From contig NZ_LJOD01000003.1 in the NCBI RefSeq assembly GCF_001295265.1, forward strand, positions 268,191 through 332,190: a stretch of DNA of 64,000 bases, in the 5' to 3' direction. The notes under the pieces were generated by a model. It ran no database searches, was not told where the DNA came from, and saw only the letters and a program-made list of their open reading frames with translations. Source of the DNA: Chryseobacterium indologenes. Its GTDB lineage: Bacteria > Bacteroidota > Bacteroidia > Flavobacteriales > Weeksellaceae. Numbering within the stretch: the stretch's first letter is position 1; the number at the start of each line of letters is the position of its first letter. Position numbers and translations under genes: made by a program. Shown one piece after another: positions 47,151 to 55,997 of this stretch.

Positions 47151-48698
47151 ATGAAATTAAAATTTTACTTTTTACTAATTCTATCCTTAATTTATTCTAC
47201 CATTTGGGCACAGGTACCCATCATACAATGGCAAAAGTCTCTGGGGGGCAATGGTAGAGATTATACGAAATCTATTCGTCAAACCTTAGATGGCGGCTAT
47301 ATTCTTGCAGGATCATCAGAATCCACGAACGGAGATGTTGTAGGAAATCATGGTTTATTTGACTACTGGATTGTAAAGATGAGCCCATCAGGAAGTATTC
47401 AGTGGCAAAAATCTTTAGGTGGCAATCTCAGTGAAGTAGCAAACGCTATTCAGCAAACCTCAGACGGAGGGTATATTCTTGCAGGATATTCAGGGTCTAA
47501 TGATGGAGATGTTACAGGTAATCATGGGGCTGATGATTATTGGATTGTCAAACTGGATTCATCAGGAAATATACAATGGCAGAAATCTTTAGGAGGAAGC
47601 GGGATGGATCAGGCTTATGATGTTCAGCAAACCTCAGATGGAGGATATGTTGTCGCAGGAATTTCCGGTTCTGTAAATGGAGATGTTACAGAAAATCATG
47701 GAAATTATGATTATTGGATCGTAAAGCTGGATTCATCAGGAAATATACAATGGCAGAAATCTCTGGGGGGAACTAATTCTGATTTTGCCAATGCGATCAG
47801 ACAAACCTCTGATAACGGATATATTGTAGCAGGATACACTCTTTCCAATAACGGTGATGTCACAATAAACTATGGTTTTCGTGATTATTGGATCGTAAAG
47901 CTGGATTCATCAGGAAATATGCAATGGCAAAAATCTCTTGGAGGAAGCGGGGTGGATCAGGCTCATGATGTTCAGCAAACTCAGGATGGCGGCTATATTG
48001 TTGCCGGAAATGTTCTTTCTTCTGACGGTGATGTTACTGGTTTTCAGGGATCCCGCGATTACTGGATCGTAAAGCTGGATCCGTCAGGCAACCTGCAATG
48101 GCAGAAGACCCTGGGGGGAACCAATGTTGATGAAGCTTATTCCATTAGCCAGACTTCTGACGGAGGTTATATTGTGGGTGGGCAATCCCAGTCTGTCAAT
48201 GGAGATGTTACCAACAATCATGGCCTGTTTGATTACTGGATTGTAAAGTTGGATTCAACAGGAAATATACAATGGCAGAAATCGTTGGGGGGAAGTAATA
48301 CAGACACCTTATATTCTATCCGGCAGACATCAGATAACGGATATATTATGGCAGGAGTTACTCAATCCGGCGACGGAGATCTAACCTCGTTTAATGGGGT
48401 GTATGATATCTGGGTGGTAAAATTAAAATTAGGTCCGGCTTTAGGGGTTGATGAAACTATGGCGATCTCAAAGCCCTCCTTATACCCTAATCCTGCAAAA
48501 GATTTTGTGAATATAAACGGTATTCCTTCAGAAACAACCATCAGCATTACAGATGTTTCCGGGAAAAGAGTATTCTCAGGCCAATACAAGGATGGAAAAA
48601 TTAATATATCTCATTGGATTGATGGGGTATATATCATTCAGGCCCGGCACAAAGGAAAGATTATTTTATCAGAAAAGTTAGTTATTAAAAAGCAATAA
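47151..48698 (+). CDS. Secreted seven-repeat protein with T9SS type A sorting domain
   Basis: 515 residues. A signal peptide (YSTIWAQ) is followed by seven tandem repeats of about 58 residues, each of the form QWQKSLGG...QTSDGGYI(L/V)AG...GDVT...DYWIVKLDSSGN. The DNA repeats too, with a period of 174 bases. Seven such units fit a seven-bladed beta-propeller. The C-terminal 85 residues are a type IX secretion domain (SLYPNPAKDFVNINGI...KLVIKKQ). Likely surface-exposed or secreted; the ligand is unknown. Repeat units are near-identical enough for recombination to change their number. Confidence 0.87.
   Translation: MKLKFYFLLILSLIYSTIWAQVPIIQWQKSLGGNGRDYTKSIRQTLDGGYILAGSSESTNGDVVGNHGLFDYWIVKMSPSGSIQWQKSLGGNLSEVANAIQQTSDGGYILAGYSGSNDGDVTGNHGADDYWIVKLDSSGNIQWQKSLGGSGMDQAYDVQQTSDGGYVVAGISGSVNGDVTENHGNYDYWIVKLDSSGNIQWQKSLGGTNSDFANAIRQTSDNGYIVAGYTLSNNGDVTINYGFRDYWIVKLDSSGNMQWQKSLGGSGVDQAHDVQQTQDGGYIVAGNVLSSDGDVTGFQGSRDYWIVKLDPSGNLQWQKTLGGTNVDEAYSISQTSDGGYIVGGQSQSVNGDVTNNHGLFDYWIVKLDSTGNIQWQKSLGGSNTDTLYSIRQTSDNGYIMAGVTQSGDGDLTSFNGVYDIWVVKLKLGPALGVDETMAISKPSLYPNPAKDFVNINGIPSETTISITDVSGKRVFSGQYKDGKINISHWIDGVYIIQARHKGKIILSEKLVIKKQ
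47218..48430 (+). repeat. Seven 174-bp tandem coding repeats
   Basis: Seven in-frame copies of a 58-codon unit, beginning near 47218, 47395, 47569, 47743, 47917, 48091 and 48265. The stretches around AATATACAATGGCAGAAATC and GTAAAGCTGGATTCATCAGG recur almost unchanged, so copy number may vary between strains. Confidence 0.8.
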
Positions 48699-48814
48699 TT
48701 ATTTAAATTCTACTTATATTCACCCTCGCTGTGAAAAGCCTCGGGACTTTGAGTTGATAATAGGCGTATGATAAATAATTTATTTGAAAAGCCAGACATA
48801 GCGGTATTTAAAAT

Positions 48815-48848
48815 AAAAAAACAGCTTCCGGTATCGGAAGCTGTTTAA
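48815..48848 (-). terminator. Terminator downstream of tRNA-Gln
   Basis: AAACAGCTTCCG and CGGAAGCTGTTT pair around GTAT, with a T run on the minus strand. It ends the tRNA transcript and could also serve the T9SS gene from the other side. Confidence 0.8.
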
Positions 48849-48858
48849 TCTTAAACTG

Positions 48859-48929
48859 TAGACCCACAGGGATTCGAACCCCAGATGACTGAACCAAAAT
48901 CAGTAGTGTTACCGCTACACCATGGGTCT
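48859..48929 (-). tRNA. tRNA-Gln (anticodon TTG)
   Basis: 71-nt cloverleaf on the minus strand. The acceptor stem AGACCCA/TGGGTCT is perfectly paired. The D arm contains GTGTAGCGGTAACAC. The anticodon arm ACTGA-TTTTGGT-TCAGT gives anticodon TTG, and the T arm has GG-TTCGAAT-CC. The 3' CCA is not encoded. A -7 element lies upstream and a terminator downstream, so it is a single-gene unit. Confidence 0.95.
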
Positions 48930-48945
48930 CTGTTTTTTAGTGGCG

Positions 48946-48953
48946 CAAAATTA
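48946..48953 (-). promoter_or_regulatory. TAnnTTTG -7 element of tRNA-Gln
   Basis: Minus-strand TAATTTTG, 16 bases upstream of the tRNA 5' end. Confidence 0.55.
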
Positions 48954-49114
48954 TAAAAAATATTTTATTAAAAAAATCTTTTTTGAAGATTCAAATACAA
49001 AAAATAAGAGAGTGCCGTGTAATGATATGATTATGAATTGAATAAATTTGAGGAAAAAATAGCTGAAAAATAATGACAGAAACAGGATTTTCCCCTTGCT
49101 AAATAATAAAACCT

Positions 49115-49122
49115 TATCTTTG
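49115..49122 (+). promoter_or_regulatory. TAnnTTTG -7 element of der
   Basis: TATCTTTG, 63 bases before the der ATG. A TTG at 49096-49098 is 16 bases upstream, slightly too close for an ideal -33 box. Confidence 0.5.
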
Positions 49123-49132
49123 CAAAAAAATT

Positions 49133-49156
49133 GGGCTCCAAAAGTTGGAGAAACCC
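49133..49156 (+). other. Hairpin in the der leader
   Basis: CTCCAA-aag-TTGGAG, extended by GGG...CCC across an AAA bulge, forms a compact hairpin 10 bases after the -7 element. It has no T tract, so it is not a terminator. It may stabilise the mRNA or regulate translation. Confidence 0.35.
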
Positions 49157-49185
49157 ATTAATAATTTAATTTATTAAACATTTTT

Positions 49186-50496
49186 ATGTCGAATATTGTC
49201 GCAATCGTTGGGCGTCCCAACGTAGGAAAATCCACGCTTTTTAACCGTTTACTTGAAAGAAGGGAAGCCATCGTAGATTCTACGGCCGGGGTTACCAGAG
49301 ACCGTCATTACGGGAAATCCGATTGGAACGGAGTAGATTTTACAGTTATTGATACCGGCGGTTACGATGTAGGAACGGATGATATTTTTGAAGAGGAGAT
49401 CCGTAAACAGGTACAGCTGGCGGTAGACGAAGCTACTTCCATCATTTTTATGATGAACGTAGAAGAAGGACTTACCGATACAGATCATGAGATCTATCGT
49501 CTTTTAAGAAGATCAAACAAGCCTATCTATATTGTAATCAACAAGGTGGATTCCGCAAAAGAAGAACTTCCCGCTACTGAATTTTATCAGCTGGGAATTG
49601 ATAAATACTATACTCTTTCTTCGGCTACAGGCTCCGGAACAGGAGACCTTCTGGACGATATTGTAAGAGATTTCCCGACTACAGATTACAAAGATCCGTT
49701 TGAAGGACTGCCTAAAATCACTATTGCAGGACGTCCTAATGTTGGAAAATCTACATTAACGAATGCGCTTCTTGACGTTGAAAGAAATATTGTAACAGAT
49801 ATTGCAGGAACTACAAGAGACAGTATTCAGACCCTGTATAACAAATTCGGGCATGAGTTTGTACTGGTGGATACAGCCGGAATGAGAAGAAAGTCCAAAG
49901 TGAATGAGGATCTGGAATTTTACTCAGTAATGAGATCCATCCGATCCATTGAATATTCAGATGTGGTTATCATCATGGTAGATGCCACCCAGGGATGGGA
50001 ATCTCAGGATATGAATATCTTCGGACTGGCGCAGAAAAACAGAAAAGGAATTGTCATCCTTGTTAATAAATGGGACCTAATCGAAGACAAGCAGACCAAT
50101 ACCATGCGTGATTTCGAGAAAGTGATCAAAGATAAAATAGGACAGTTTAATGATGTTCCGATCCTTTTCGTTTCAGCTTTAACGAAACAAAGAATTCTGA
50201 AAGCAGTAGAAGTGGCTATGGAAGTATATGAGGATCGTAAGAAAAAGATCAAAACTTCAAAACTGAATGAAGTAATGCTTCCTATTTTTGAACAGACGCC
50301 GCCGCCTGCCAACAAAGGGAAATACATCAAAATTAAATACTGCGTACAGCTGCCGACACCATCACCTCAGTTTGTATTCTTCTGCAACCTGCCGCAGTAT
50401 GTAAAAGAGCCTTATAAGAGATTTACTGAAAACCAGCTGAGAAAAGAATTCGGATTTACCGGAGTTCCGATTGAAGTATATTTCAGACAAAAATAA
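49186..50496 (+). CDS. der: Ribosome biogenesis GTPase Der (EngA)
   Basis: Essential GTPase for 50S subunit assembly. Two tandem G domains are visible: GRPNVGKSTLFN at residues 8-19 with DTGGY and NKVD, and a second GRPNVGKSTLTN near 181 with DTAGM and NKWD. A C-terminal KH-like domain follows (about 350-436). Length 436 is standard. Start at ATG 49186. It is followed by a strong terminator, so upp is separate. Confidence 0.97.
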   Translation: MSNIVAIVGRPNVGKSTLFNRLLERREAIVDSTAGVTRDRHYGKSDWNGVDFTVIDTGGYDVGTDDIFEEEIRKQVQLAVDEATSIIFMMNVEEGLTDTDHEIYRLLRRSNKPIYIVINKVDSAKEELPATEFYQLGIDKYYTLSSATGSGTGDLLDDIVRDFPTTDYKDPFEGLPKITIAGRPNVGKSTLTNALLDVERNIVTDIAGTTRDSIQTLYNKFGHEFVLVDTAGMRRKSKVNEDLEFYSVMRSIRSIEYSDVVIIMVDATQGWESQDMNIFGLAQKNRKGIVILVNKWDLIEDKQTNTMRDFEKVIKDKIGQFNDVPILFVSALTKQRILKAVEVAMEVYEDRKKKIKTSKLNEVMLPIFEQTPPPANKGKYIKIKYCVQLPTPSPQFVFFCNLPQYVKEPYKRFTENQLRKEFGFTGVPIEVYFRQK

Positions 50497-50504
50497 ACTA
50501 ATTT

Positions 50505-50551
50505 AAAAATGAGATCATGATTTTCAACAGAGAAGCATGATCTCATTTTTC
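50505..50551 (+). terminator. Terminator after der
   Basis: AAAATGAGATCATG and CATGATCTCATTTTT form a long perfect stem around a loop of about 16 bases, followed by T. Confidence 0.82.
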
Positions 50552-50578
50552 GTTTTCAAATTTTTTCATTAAAAAGTT

Positions 50579-51229
50579 ATGACAGTAGAACTTTCAAAAC
50601 AATTCTCCTTAGTGAACTCCTGGATCAATGAACTTCGAAACGTTGATATTCAGCATGACCGGATGAGATTCCGCAGAAATATGGAACGTATCGGTGAAAT
50701 AGCTGCATTCGAGATCAGTAAAGAACTTGAACAGAAAGAAGTGGAAATTCAGACCCCCTTAGATACCATAAAAGTTCAGGAAATTGCAGTTCAGCCCGTA
50801 ATCACTACTATTCTGAGAGCAGGAGTACCTTTATTTGAAGGGATTTTAAATTATCTGGACAGAGCAGACTGCGGCTTCGTAGCTGCCTATAGAAAACACG
50901 ACGCCAACGACTATTTTTCCATTAAGCAGGATTATCTTACCTGTCCGAATATTGAAGGAAGACCACTCATCGTTGCAGATCCCATGCTGGCTACAGGAGC
51001 CTCTCTTATAGAAGCCATCAAAGATCTTCTGACCAACGGAACGCCTACACAGCTGCATATTGTAGCTGCAATTGCTTCCAGACAGGGAGTCGAAACCATT
51101 GAAAAAGCTTATCCTGATGCCAAAATATGGGTAGGGGCTATTGATGAAAACCTTACCTCCAAAGGATATATCACTCCCGGACTTGGAGATGCAGGCGATT
51201 TAAGCTACGGCGAAAAACTTCAGCGGTAA
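50579..51229 (+). CDS. upp: Uracil phosphoribosyltransferase
   Basis: Pyrimidine salvage: uracil plus PRPP gives UMP. 216 residues. The PRPP loop reads IVADPMLATGASLIEAI near residue 137. The C-terminal uracil-binding end ITPGLGDAGDLSYG is present, and TILRAGVPLFEG lies near 78. The start at ATG 50579 has no clear TAnnTTTG box close by. It converges on an alpha/beta hydrolase gene with 3 bases between stops. Confidence 0.95.
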   Translation: MTVELSKQFSLVNSWINELRNVDIQHDRMRFRRNMERIGEIAAFEISKELEQKEVEIQTPLDTIKVQEIAVQPVITTILRAGVPLFEGILNYLDRADCGFVAAYRKHDANDYFSIKQDYLTCPNIEGRPLIVADPMLATGASLIEAIKDLLTNGTPTQLHIVAAIASRQGVETIEKAYPDAKIWVGAIDENLTSKGYITPGLGDAGDLSYGEKLQR

Positions 51230-51232
51230 AAC

Positions 51233-51922
51233 TTAAGAAAGGTTCCAGAAATCTTTCATCAGACCTAATAATAAATTTGGCCGTACTCTTTCCAGAGGAT
51301 GCTTTGTGTCCGGAAGTATGGCCAGTTTTGCATTAGGAATAGAACGGAAAGCATTTATACTTTCCTCTATGCTTACCATCTGATCCAGATCTCCCACCAT
51401 GATCTGTACCGGAATATCAGTCATAGAAAGACGCTTCTCATTCAGGGGAGGATTTTTTCCAAGAGAAATCATCATACCGGCAATAGAAGGAAGAAGCTGT
51501 TTCCATTTGGTACCATGCTGATTTTCTAATTGTTCAGCATACTTCGGGATTTTTGAAAGAATGACTTCCGGGTCAAGCATTTTACTTTCCCGTAAAGCCT
51601 GTTCCTCTGTCCAGTTGAATTTAGTACCCAAAGTCATTACAGAATTAATTTTTCCGGGATACTGCAATGCTCCGTAAAGAGCAACATAACCGCCCATGCT
51701 GTGTCCTAAAATATCAACATTTTCCAGATTATTCTGTTCCAGATAGTTGATCAGTTCTTCAGTATATTTTTCTACGGTGATGCCGTTTTCAGGCAGTTGC
51801 GTTTTACCGTGTCCTGAGAATAAAAAAGTATGGATGGTGAAGTGTTTTGACATTTCCTCCAGATAAGGATTGAAAAGGTCGGTGTGTCCCAAAGCACCAT
51901 GCAGTAACAGCAGATTTTTCAT
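51233..51922 (-). CDS. Alpha/beta-fold hydrolase
   Basis: 229 residues starting MKNLLLLHGALG. The nucleophile serine lies in LGHSMGGYVAL (near residue 84), the acid in GDLDQM (near 185) and the histidine in TKHPLERVRP near the C-terminus. Oxyanion-hole HGALG is at the N-terminus. Substrate unknown; a small ester or amide is typical. ATG 51922 is chosen; the longer frame to 51985 would add a hydrophobic extension without family support. Downstream of comF on the same strand. Confidence 0.85.
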   Translation of the reverse strand: MKNLLLLHGALGHTDLFNPYLEEMSKHFTIHTFLFSGHGKTQLPENGITVEKYTEELINYLEQNNLENVDILGHSMGGYVALYGALQYPGKINSVMTLGTKFNWTEEQALRESKMLDPEVILSKIPKYAEQLENQHGTKWKQLLPSIAGMMISLGKNPPLNEKRLSMTDIPVQIMVGDLDQMVSIEESINAFRSIPNAKLAILPDTKHPLERVRPNLLLGLMKDFWNLS

Positions 51923-52003
51923 GATCATGAGTTTGCCCGAAATTAATAAAAAGTATTGAAAGAACAAAAGAGCAAAAAGAATCATTTTGACCCGTTCACA
52001 GAT

Positions 52004-52657
52004 CTACACATCTACAGCCATAACCAGAACGCTCACCTTATTGTCTCCTGCATTCAGAAACTCCCAGGCTATTGATGAAACCGTATTTCCTGTGGTGAAA
52101 ACATCATCAATCAGAAGGATATGCGTTCCCGTAATTTTTCTGGTGAGAGAAAAAGCAGTCTCAGTTTCCAGCCTGTGTTTTTTATCCTTTAAAGCCTGAG
52201 CCTTTGAATAATGGTTTCTCCTGACCAGGCCAAGATCACACGGAATGTTGTAAAAATCTGACAATGTTCTGGTGTATAAATGAAGCTGGTTATAACCTCT
52301 TTCCCTGAGCTTTTTGGGGTGAAGCGGAACAGGAACCAGCAGGTCAGGCTTTTCTCCTTTAAAATCCAGACGCTCAGAAGTCCATGAAGCAATCACCTTT
52401 CCGGCGTTTTCTCTGCCTTTATATTTTAACTCATGAATAATCTTCCGGCTTAATCCTTCTTTTTCAAACTGCATCAGGCCATACGTATTCTCAGCGGGAA
52501 ATAAAAGCCTGCATTGCTCCTTAATGCTGTTTTCTCCGAAGTAATCAGAGTGAGTAAAATGAATCTGGACAAAACATAGTTCACATACCAGAAGATCTCC
52601 GGCAATAATCCGGTTGCAGCTGATGCACCGGTTCGGGAAAAATAAATCTAATATCAT
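52004..52657 (-). CDS. comF: ComF family phosphoribosyltransferase-like protein
   Basis: 217 residues. An N-terminal zinc-binding motif (CISCNR...LVCELC, residues about 12-29) precedes a type I phosphoribosyltransferase fold with the PRPP-type loop ILLIDDVFTTGNTVSS near 185. ComF is needed for DNA uptake in naturally competent species and has been linked to PriA. The precise reaction is unknown. An alpha/beta hydrolase gene follows 81 bases downstream on the same strand. Confidence 0.9.
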   Translation of the reverse strand: MILDLFFPNRCISCNRIIAGDLLVCELCFVQIHFTHSDYFGENSIKEQCRLLFPAENTYGLMQFEKEGLSRKIIHELKYKGRENAGKVIASWTSERLDFKGEKPDLLVPVPLHPKKLRERGYNQLHLYTRTLSDFYNIPCDLGLVRRNHYSKAQALKDKKHRLETETAFSLTRKITGTHILLIDDVFTTGNTVSSIAWEFLNAGDNKVSVLVMAVDV

Positions 52658-52748
52658 TGGTGTTTTTTAGGTATTGGAAGTTAACAATTAGTTGTAACAT
52701 CCGCAACCTGTTGTCTGAAATCCAAAACCTTTAAAAGTCTTAATTGTT

Positions 52749-54227
52749 TTATTCCTCAACCGTTTTCCTGATCCTCTCAATTGCATTCTTCATATTCCGG
52801 TTAAAATGCTCTTTTTCCAGCCGTACAGGAGGAGCCTGTCTTACCTCGCAGTCGGCTATGCTGCAGGATTCACAGGTAACTCCTACATTAATGGTTTTCA
52901 ATGATGGAGACTTTATGAAACTTATTTTTTTAATCGTTTGGGAATTCAGTAAAATACCCAGACAATAGCTTCGGTTGCTGCCATCCGAAAAAGGATTTTT
53001 CTGTGAAGTGGAAATTACCAGATAACTTACTCCCTGATCTTTGTAATGGGAAATCTGGGCATCCGTAAGTGTCTCATTTTCCTTTAAAAGATGGAGGTTT
53101 TTTACAGCGATCCATCTTCTGCAGTAATGCTCATTGGTTGCGTTCGCATGAGGGGCCTGCTGATGATTCAGATGAAGCTCTTTCAGGATCTGGATCTTAT
53201 CCGAATTTTTTTTCTTCACCAGGCAGAGGTAAAACAGGTCTTTAATTCCCAGTTCGGAAGAAAGGATATTCGTAAGCCGGTAATAAAAAGTCTCCGGAGA
53301 ATCGGTGAAGTCCCGGATCAGCTTTTCAAAATTTCCGGATGCCCATTCGTGCTGCAGAAAAAAATCGGAAATCTTTTCAGTCACCCTGTTTTTGGAAATA
53401 AGCAGGGCTCCCGCAAAATAGGAGGCGTAAAAATTGTTGAGAATTTCCTCAAAGCTTCCAAAATCCAGCCATGAATAAGTATTGGGGCGGATTTTCAATT
53501 CCAGAACATTGAACCCGATCTCTTTAGCCAGAATAAATGTTCTTTGGTCCCTTTCCAGTTTCTGGTTGAGCAAAAGCAGCTTTTTTTCAGGAATGAACAG
53601 AGATCGAAGATCGCCCAGTGTCCCGAATTGTTCAAAATCTTCAGAACGGATGCTGTATCTGAATTTTTCAGTAAGAATATTCTCCAGAACAGAATCCCAG
53701 AGATCTTTGCTGATGTTCAGGTCATTTTTCTGGGCAAACTCTGTTGCTTTCTCTTCAATTTCAGGAAAATAATTATCATACAGCTCCTGGAAAGACCGGA
53801 GTACGGCAAAATAAAAACGCTCTTTTCCTAAATTATAATTCTGTGAGATCTCAATCAGCGCATTAATAAAAGCAGTTACCTTTTTGGGTGCATCACTGAT
53901 AATGCTGATGAGGTTATTTTTATTGATGCCAAAAAGCTCTAAAGGAACTTCCTTAAAAAAATCAGACTGGAGAATTTCATTAAAAGGAGCAAGGCTTTTG
54001 TCCAGTTTGGTAGAAACCAGATCATCAAAAGTACAGTTCAGAGCCTCGGAAAGCTGGATGATTTTGTCATGTTTCGGATATTTCTTTCCGTTCTCAATCT
54101 CATTGAGATAAGATTTAGATAATCCTGTTTTTACAGCAAGATCCTGAAGAGACCAGTTTTTCCTTTGTCTCAGCTGTTTCAGCTTCAGTCCGAAAACCGT
54201 TTTGATATAATCACTTTCTGAATTCAT
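52749..54227 (-). CDS. RamB/ScfR-type transcriptional regulator of two-carbon metabolism
   Basis: About 492 residues. An N-terminal XRE helix-turn-helix (LKQLRQRKNWSLQDLAVKTGLSKSYLNEIENG) is followed by an IrrE-like middle region. There the zinc-protease HExxH is lost (it reads KEIGF). The ScfR C-terminal domain ends with the signature CESCSIADCEVRQAPP. In corynebacteria the homologous RamB represses isocitrate lyase and malate synthase genes. Here the gene is divergent from aceB-aceA, which supports the same role. The true start is ATG 54227: the frame's earlier TTG overlaps the -7 box. Confidence 0.85.
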   Translation of the reverse strand: MNSESDYIKTVFGLKLKQLRQRKNWSLQDLAVKTGLSKSYLNEIENGKKYPKHDKIIQLSEALNCTFDDLVSTKLDKSLAPFNEILQSDFFKEVPLELFGINKNNLISIISDAPKKVTAFINALIEISQNYNLGKERFYFAVLRSFQELYDNYFPEIEEKATEFAQKNDLNISKDLWDSVLENILTEKFRYSIRSEDFEQFGTLGDLRSLFIPEKKLLLLNQKLERDQRTFILAKEIGFNVLELKIRPNTYSWLDFGSFEEILNNFYASYFAGALLISKNRVTEKISDFFLQHEWASGNFEKLIRDFTDSPETFYYRLTNILSSELGIKDLFYLCLVKKKNSDKIQILKELHLNHQQAPHANATNEHYCRRWIAVKNLHLLKENETLTDAQISHYKDQGVSYLVISTSQKNPFSDGSNRSYCLGILLNSQTIKKISFIKSPSLKTINVGVTCESCSIADCEVRQAPPVRLEKEHFNRNMKNAIERIRKTVEE

Positions 54228-54230
54228 ATT

Positions 54231-54238
54231 CAAATATA
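54231..54238 (-). promoter_or_regulatory. TAnnTTTG -7 element of the RamB-like gene
   Basis: Minus-strand TATATTTG ends 3 bases before ATG 54227, so the mRNA is essentially leaderless. A half-site ATTCGCA (54255-54261) lies near the expected -33 position, suggesting autoregulation. Confidence 0.5.
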
Positions 54239-54281
54239 AATAATGATTGCGGTTATTCGCATAATAAATTTTTAAAATATT

Positions 54282-54297
54282 TAGCGAACGTTCGCTA
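54282..54297. promoter_or_regulatory. Perfect 16-bp palindrome, likely operator for aceBA
   Basis: TAGCGAACGTTCGCTA is a perfect palindrome 18 bases upstream of the aceB -7 element, covering its -33 region. The half-site GCGAA recurs inverted near the regulator's own promoter (ATTCGCA). The natural ligand is the adjacent RamB-like regulator, by position. Confidence 0.7.
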
Positions 54298-54315
54298 TTT
54301 GTGAAAATTTTTATT

Positions 54316-54323
54316 TATGTTTG
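54316..54323 (+). promoter_or_regulatory. TAnnTTTG -7 element of aceB
   Basis: TATGTTTG, 28 bases before ATG 54352. Confidence 0.5.
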
Positions 54324-54351
54324 TAAGGTTAAAACACAAAATCAGCATAGT

Positions 54352-55929
54352 ATGGAAACTAAAACACAATTCAAAATAAAGGCTCAGAAGCAGTTTGAAG
54401 CAGTTTTTACTCCTGATCTGACCGATTTTCTGATTGCTTTACATCAGAATTTTAATGAGAGAAGGCTGGAACTTTTAGAAGACAGAAAAAAAATACAGTC
54501 AGAGTTGGATCACGGGAAAATGCCGGAATTTTTATCTGAAACCGAAAGCATACGGAACGGAAAATGGACCTGCGCCCCGCTTCCGGAAAATCTGCTGGAC
54601 AGAAGGGTAGAAATTACAGGACCTGTGGACCGGAAGATGATCATCAATGCACTGAATTCAGGAGCCAGAACCTTTATGGCTGATTTTGAAGACAGCAGCT
54701 CGCCAACCTGGGAAAACTGCATCCAGGGACAGGTGAATCTTGCTGATGCGGTAAGAAGGAATATTGATTTCACCGCTGAAAATGGAAAGTCTTATAAACT
54801 TAATGAGAAGACAGCTGTGCTTCTCGTACGTCCGAGAGGGCTCCATCTTCCGGAAAAACATATTGAAATTAATGGAGAAGAAGCTTCAGGTTCACTGACC
54901 GATTTTGGAATTTACTTTTTCAATAATGCAGAACAGCTTTTGAGTAACGGAAGCGGACCTTACTTTTACCTGCCGAAATTAGAACATTATCAGGAAGCAC
55001 GCTGGTGGAATGATGTATTTGTTTTTGCCCAGAATTACTTAGGAATTGCCAACGGAACCGTTAAAGTAACGGTTTTAATAGAAACCATTACCGCTTCATT
55101 TCAGATCGATGAAATTCTGTACGAATTAAAGGATCACAGCTCCGGGCTTAACTGTGGGCGGTGGGATTATATTTTCTCCTACATTAAAAAATTCAGAAAC
55201 CTGCCGGGATTTATGGTGCCTGACAGGGATCAGGTTACTATGACATCGCCATTTATGAGCGCTTATTCAAAAAGAGTGATTGAAATCTGCCATAAAAGGA
55301 ACGTTCATGCAGTAGGCGGTATGGCGGCACAAATTCCTGTAAAGGATGATGAAGAAGCCAATACAATTGCTTTTGAAAAAGTGAGAGGTGACAAGGAACG
55401 TGAAGTAAAAAACGGCCATGACGGAACCTGGGTTGCCCATCCTGCTTTAGTACAGGTTGCCATGGAAGTATTTGATCAATATATGCCGGAAGCCAATCAG
55501 ATTGATAAGAAATTTGAATACCATATCAAAGAAAGTGATCTGCTGGAAGTTCCCCGGGGTGAGATTACCGAAAAAGGAGTCCGGAAAAACATCAATATAG
55601 GAATCCTTTATCTGGAAAGCTGGCTGATGGGAACAGGAGCTGCTGCAATTTATAACCTGATGGAAGATGCAGCCACTGCAGAGATTTCAAGAACCCAGCT
55701 ATGGCAATGGCTGAAAAATGAAGCCGAACTGAGCGATGGCAGAAAACTTACCCGCGAAATGATTCTCCAGTGGGAATCAGAAGAAATAGACCATATCGAA
55801 AAATATGTCGGTGAAAACCGCTTTAAAACCGGAAAATTCAATCTGGCCAAAGAGCTTTTCAATGAACTTGTTTTCTCTGAAAAATTTGAAGAATTTCTGA
55901 CCCTGAAAGCATATCCGTTTATCAGCTGA
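54352..55929 (+). CDS. aceB: Malate synthase A
   Basis: Glyoxylate bypass: condenses glyoxylate with acetyl-CoA to malate. 525 residues, normal for isoform A. Clear family segments are [69 protein letters not shown] and [13 protein letters not shown]. The catalytic Asp lies in the conserved C-terminal region [15 protein letters not shown] 54352 is used; an in-frame GTG at 54301 lies upstream of the -7 element and so cannot be the start. aceA follows after 68 bases. Confidence 0.96.
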   Translation: METKTQFKIKAQKQFEAVFTPDLTDFLIALHQNFNERRLELLEDRKKIQSELDHGKMPEFLSETESIRNGKWTCAPLPENLLDRRVEITGPVDRKMIINALNSGARTFMADFEDSSSPTWENCIQGQVNLADAVRRNIDFTAENGKSYKLNEKTAVLLVRPRGLHLPEKHIEINGEEASGSLTDFGIYFFNNAEQLLSNGSGPYFYLPKLEHYQEARWWNDVFVFAQNYLGIANGTVKVTVLIETITASFQIDEILYELKDHSSGLNCGRWDYIFSYIKKFRNLPGFMVPDRDQVTMTSPFMSAYSKRVIEICHKRNVHAVGGMAAQIPVKDDEEANTIAFEKVRGDKEREVKNGHDGTWVAHPALVQVAMEVFDQYMPEANQIDKKFEYHIKESDLLEVPRGEITEKGVRKNINIGILYLESWLMGTGAAAIYNLMEDAATAEISRTQLWQWLKNEAELSDGRKLTREMILQWESEEIDHIEKYVGENRFKTGKFNLAKELFNELVFSEKFEEFLTLKAYPFIS

Positions 55930-55997
55930 AAGTTAAAAAACAGAGCCTGAAAGAATTGCTTAAACCCATACCATCTAATCTGAAAAATCCAAATATT

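Noticed and set aside
47218..48430. CRISPR-like array because of regular repeats
   Set aside because: The repeats are 174 bp, in frame and coding. No short repeat-spacer arrangement is seen anywhere in the window.
54301..54351. GTG-initiated extension of malate synthase
   Set aside because: It would start upstream of the -7 element at 54316-54323, so it cannot be on the mRNA from that promoter.
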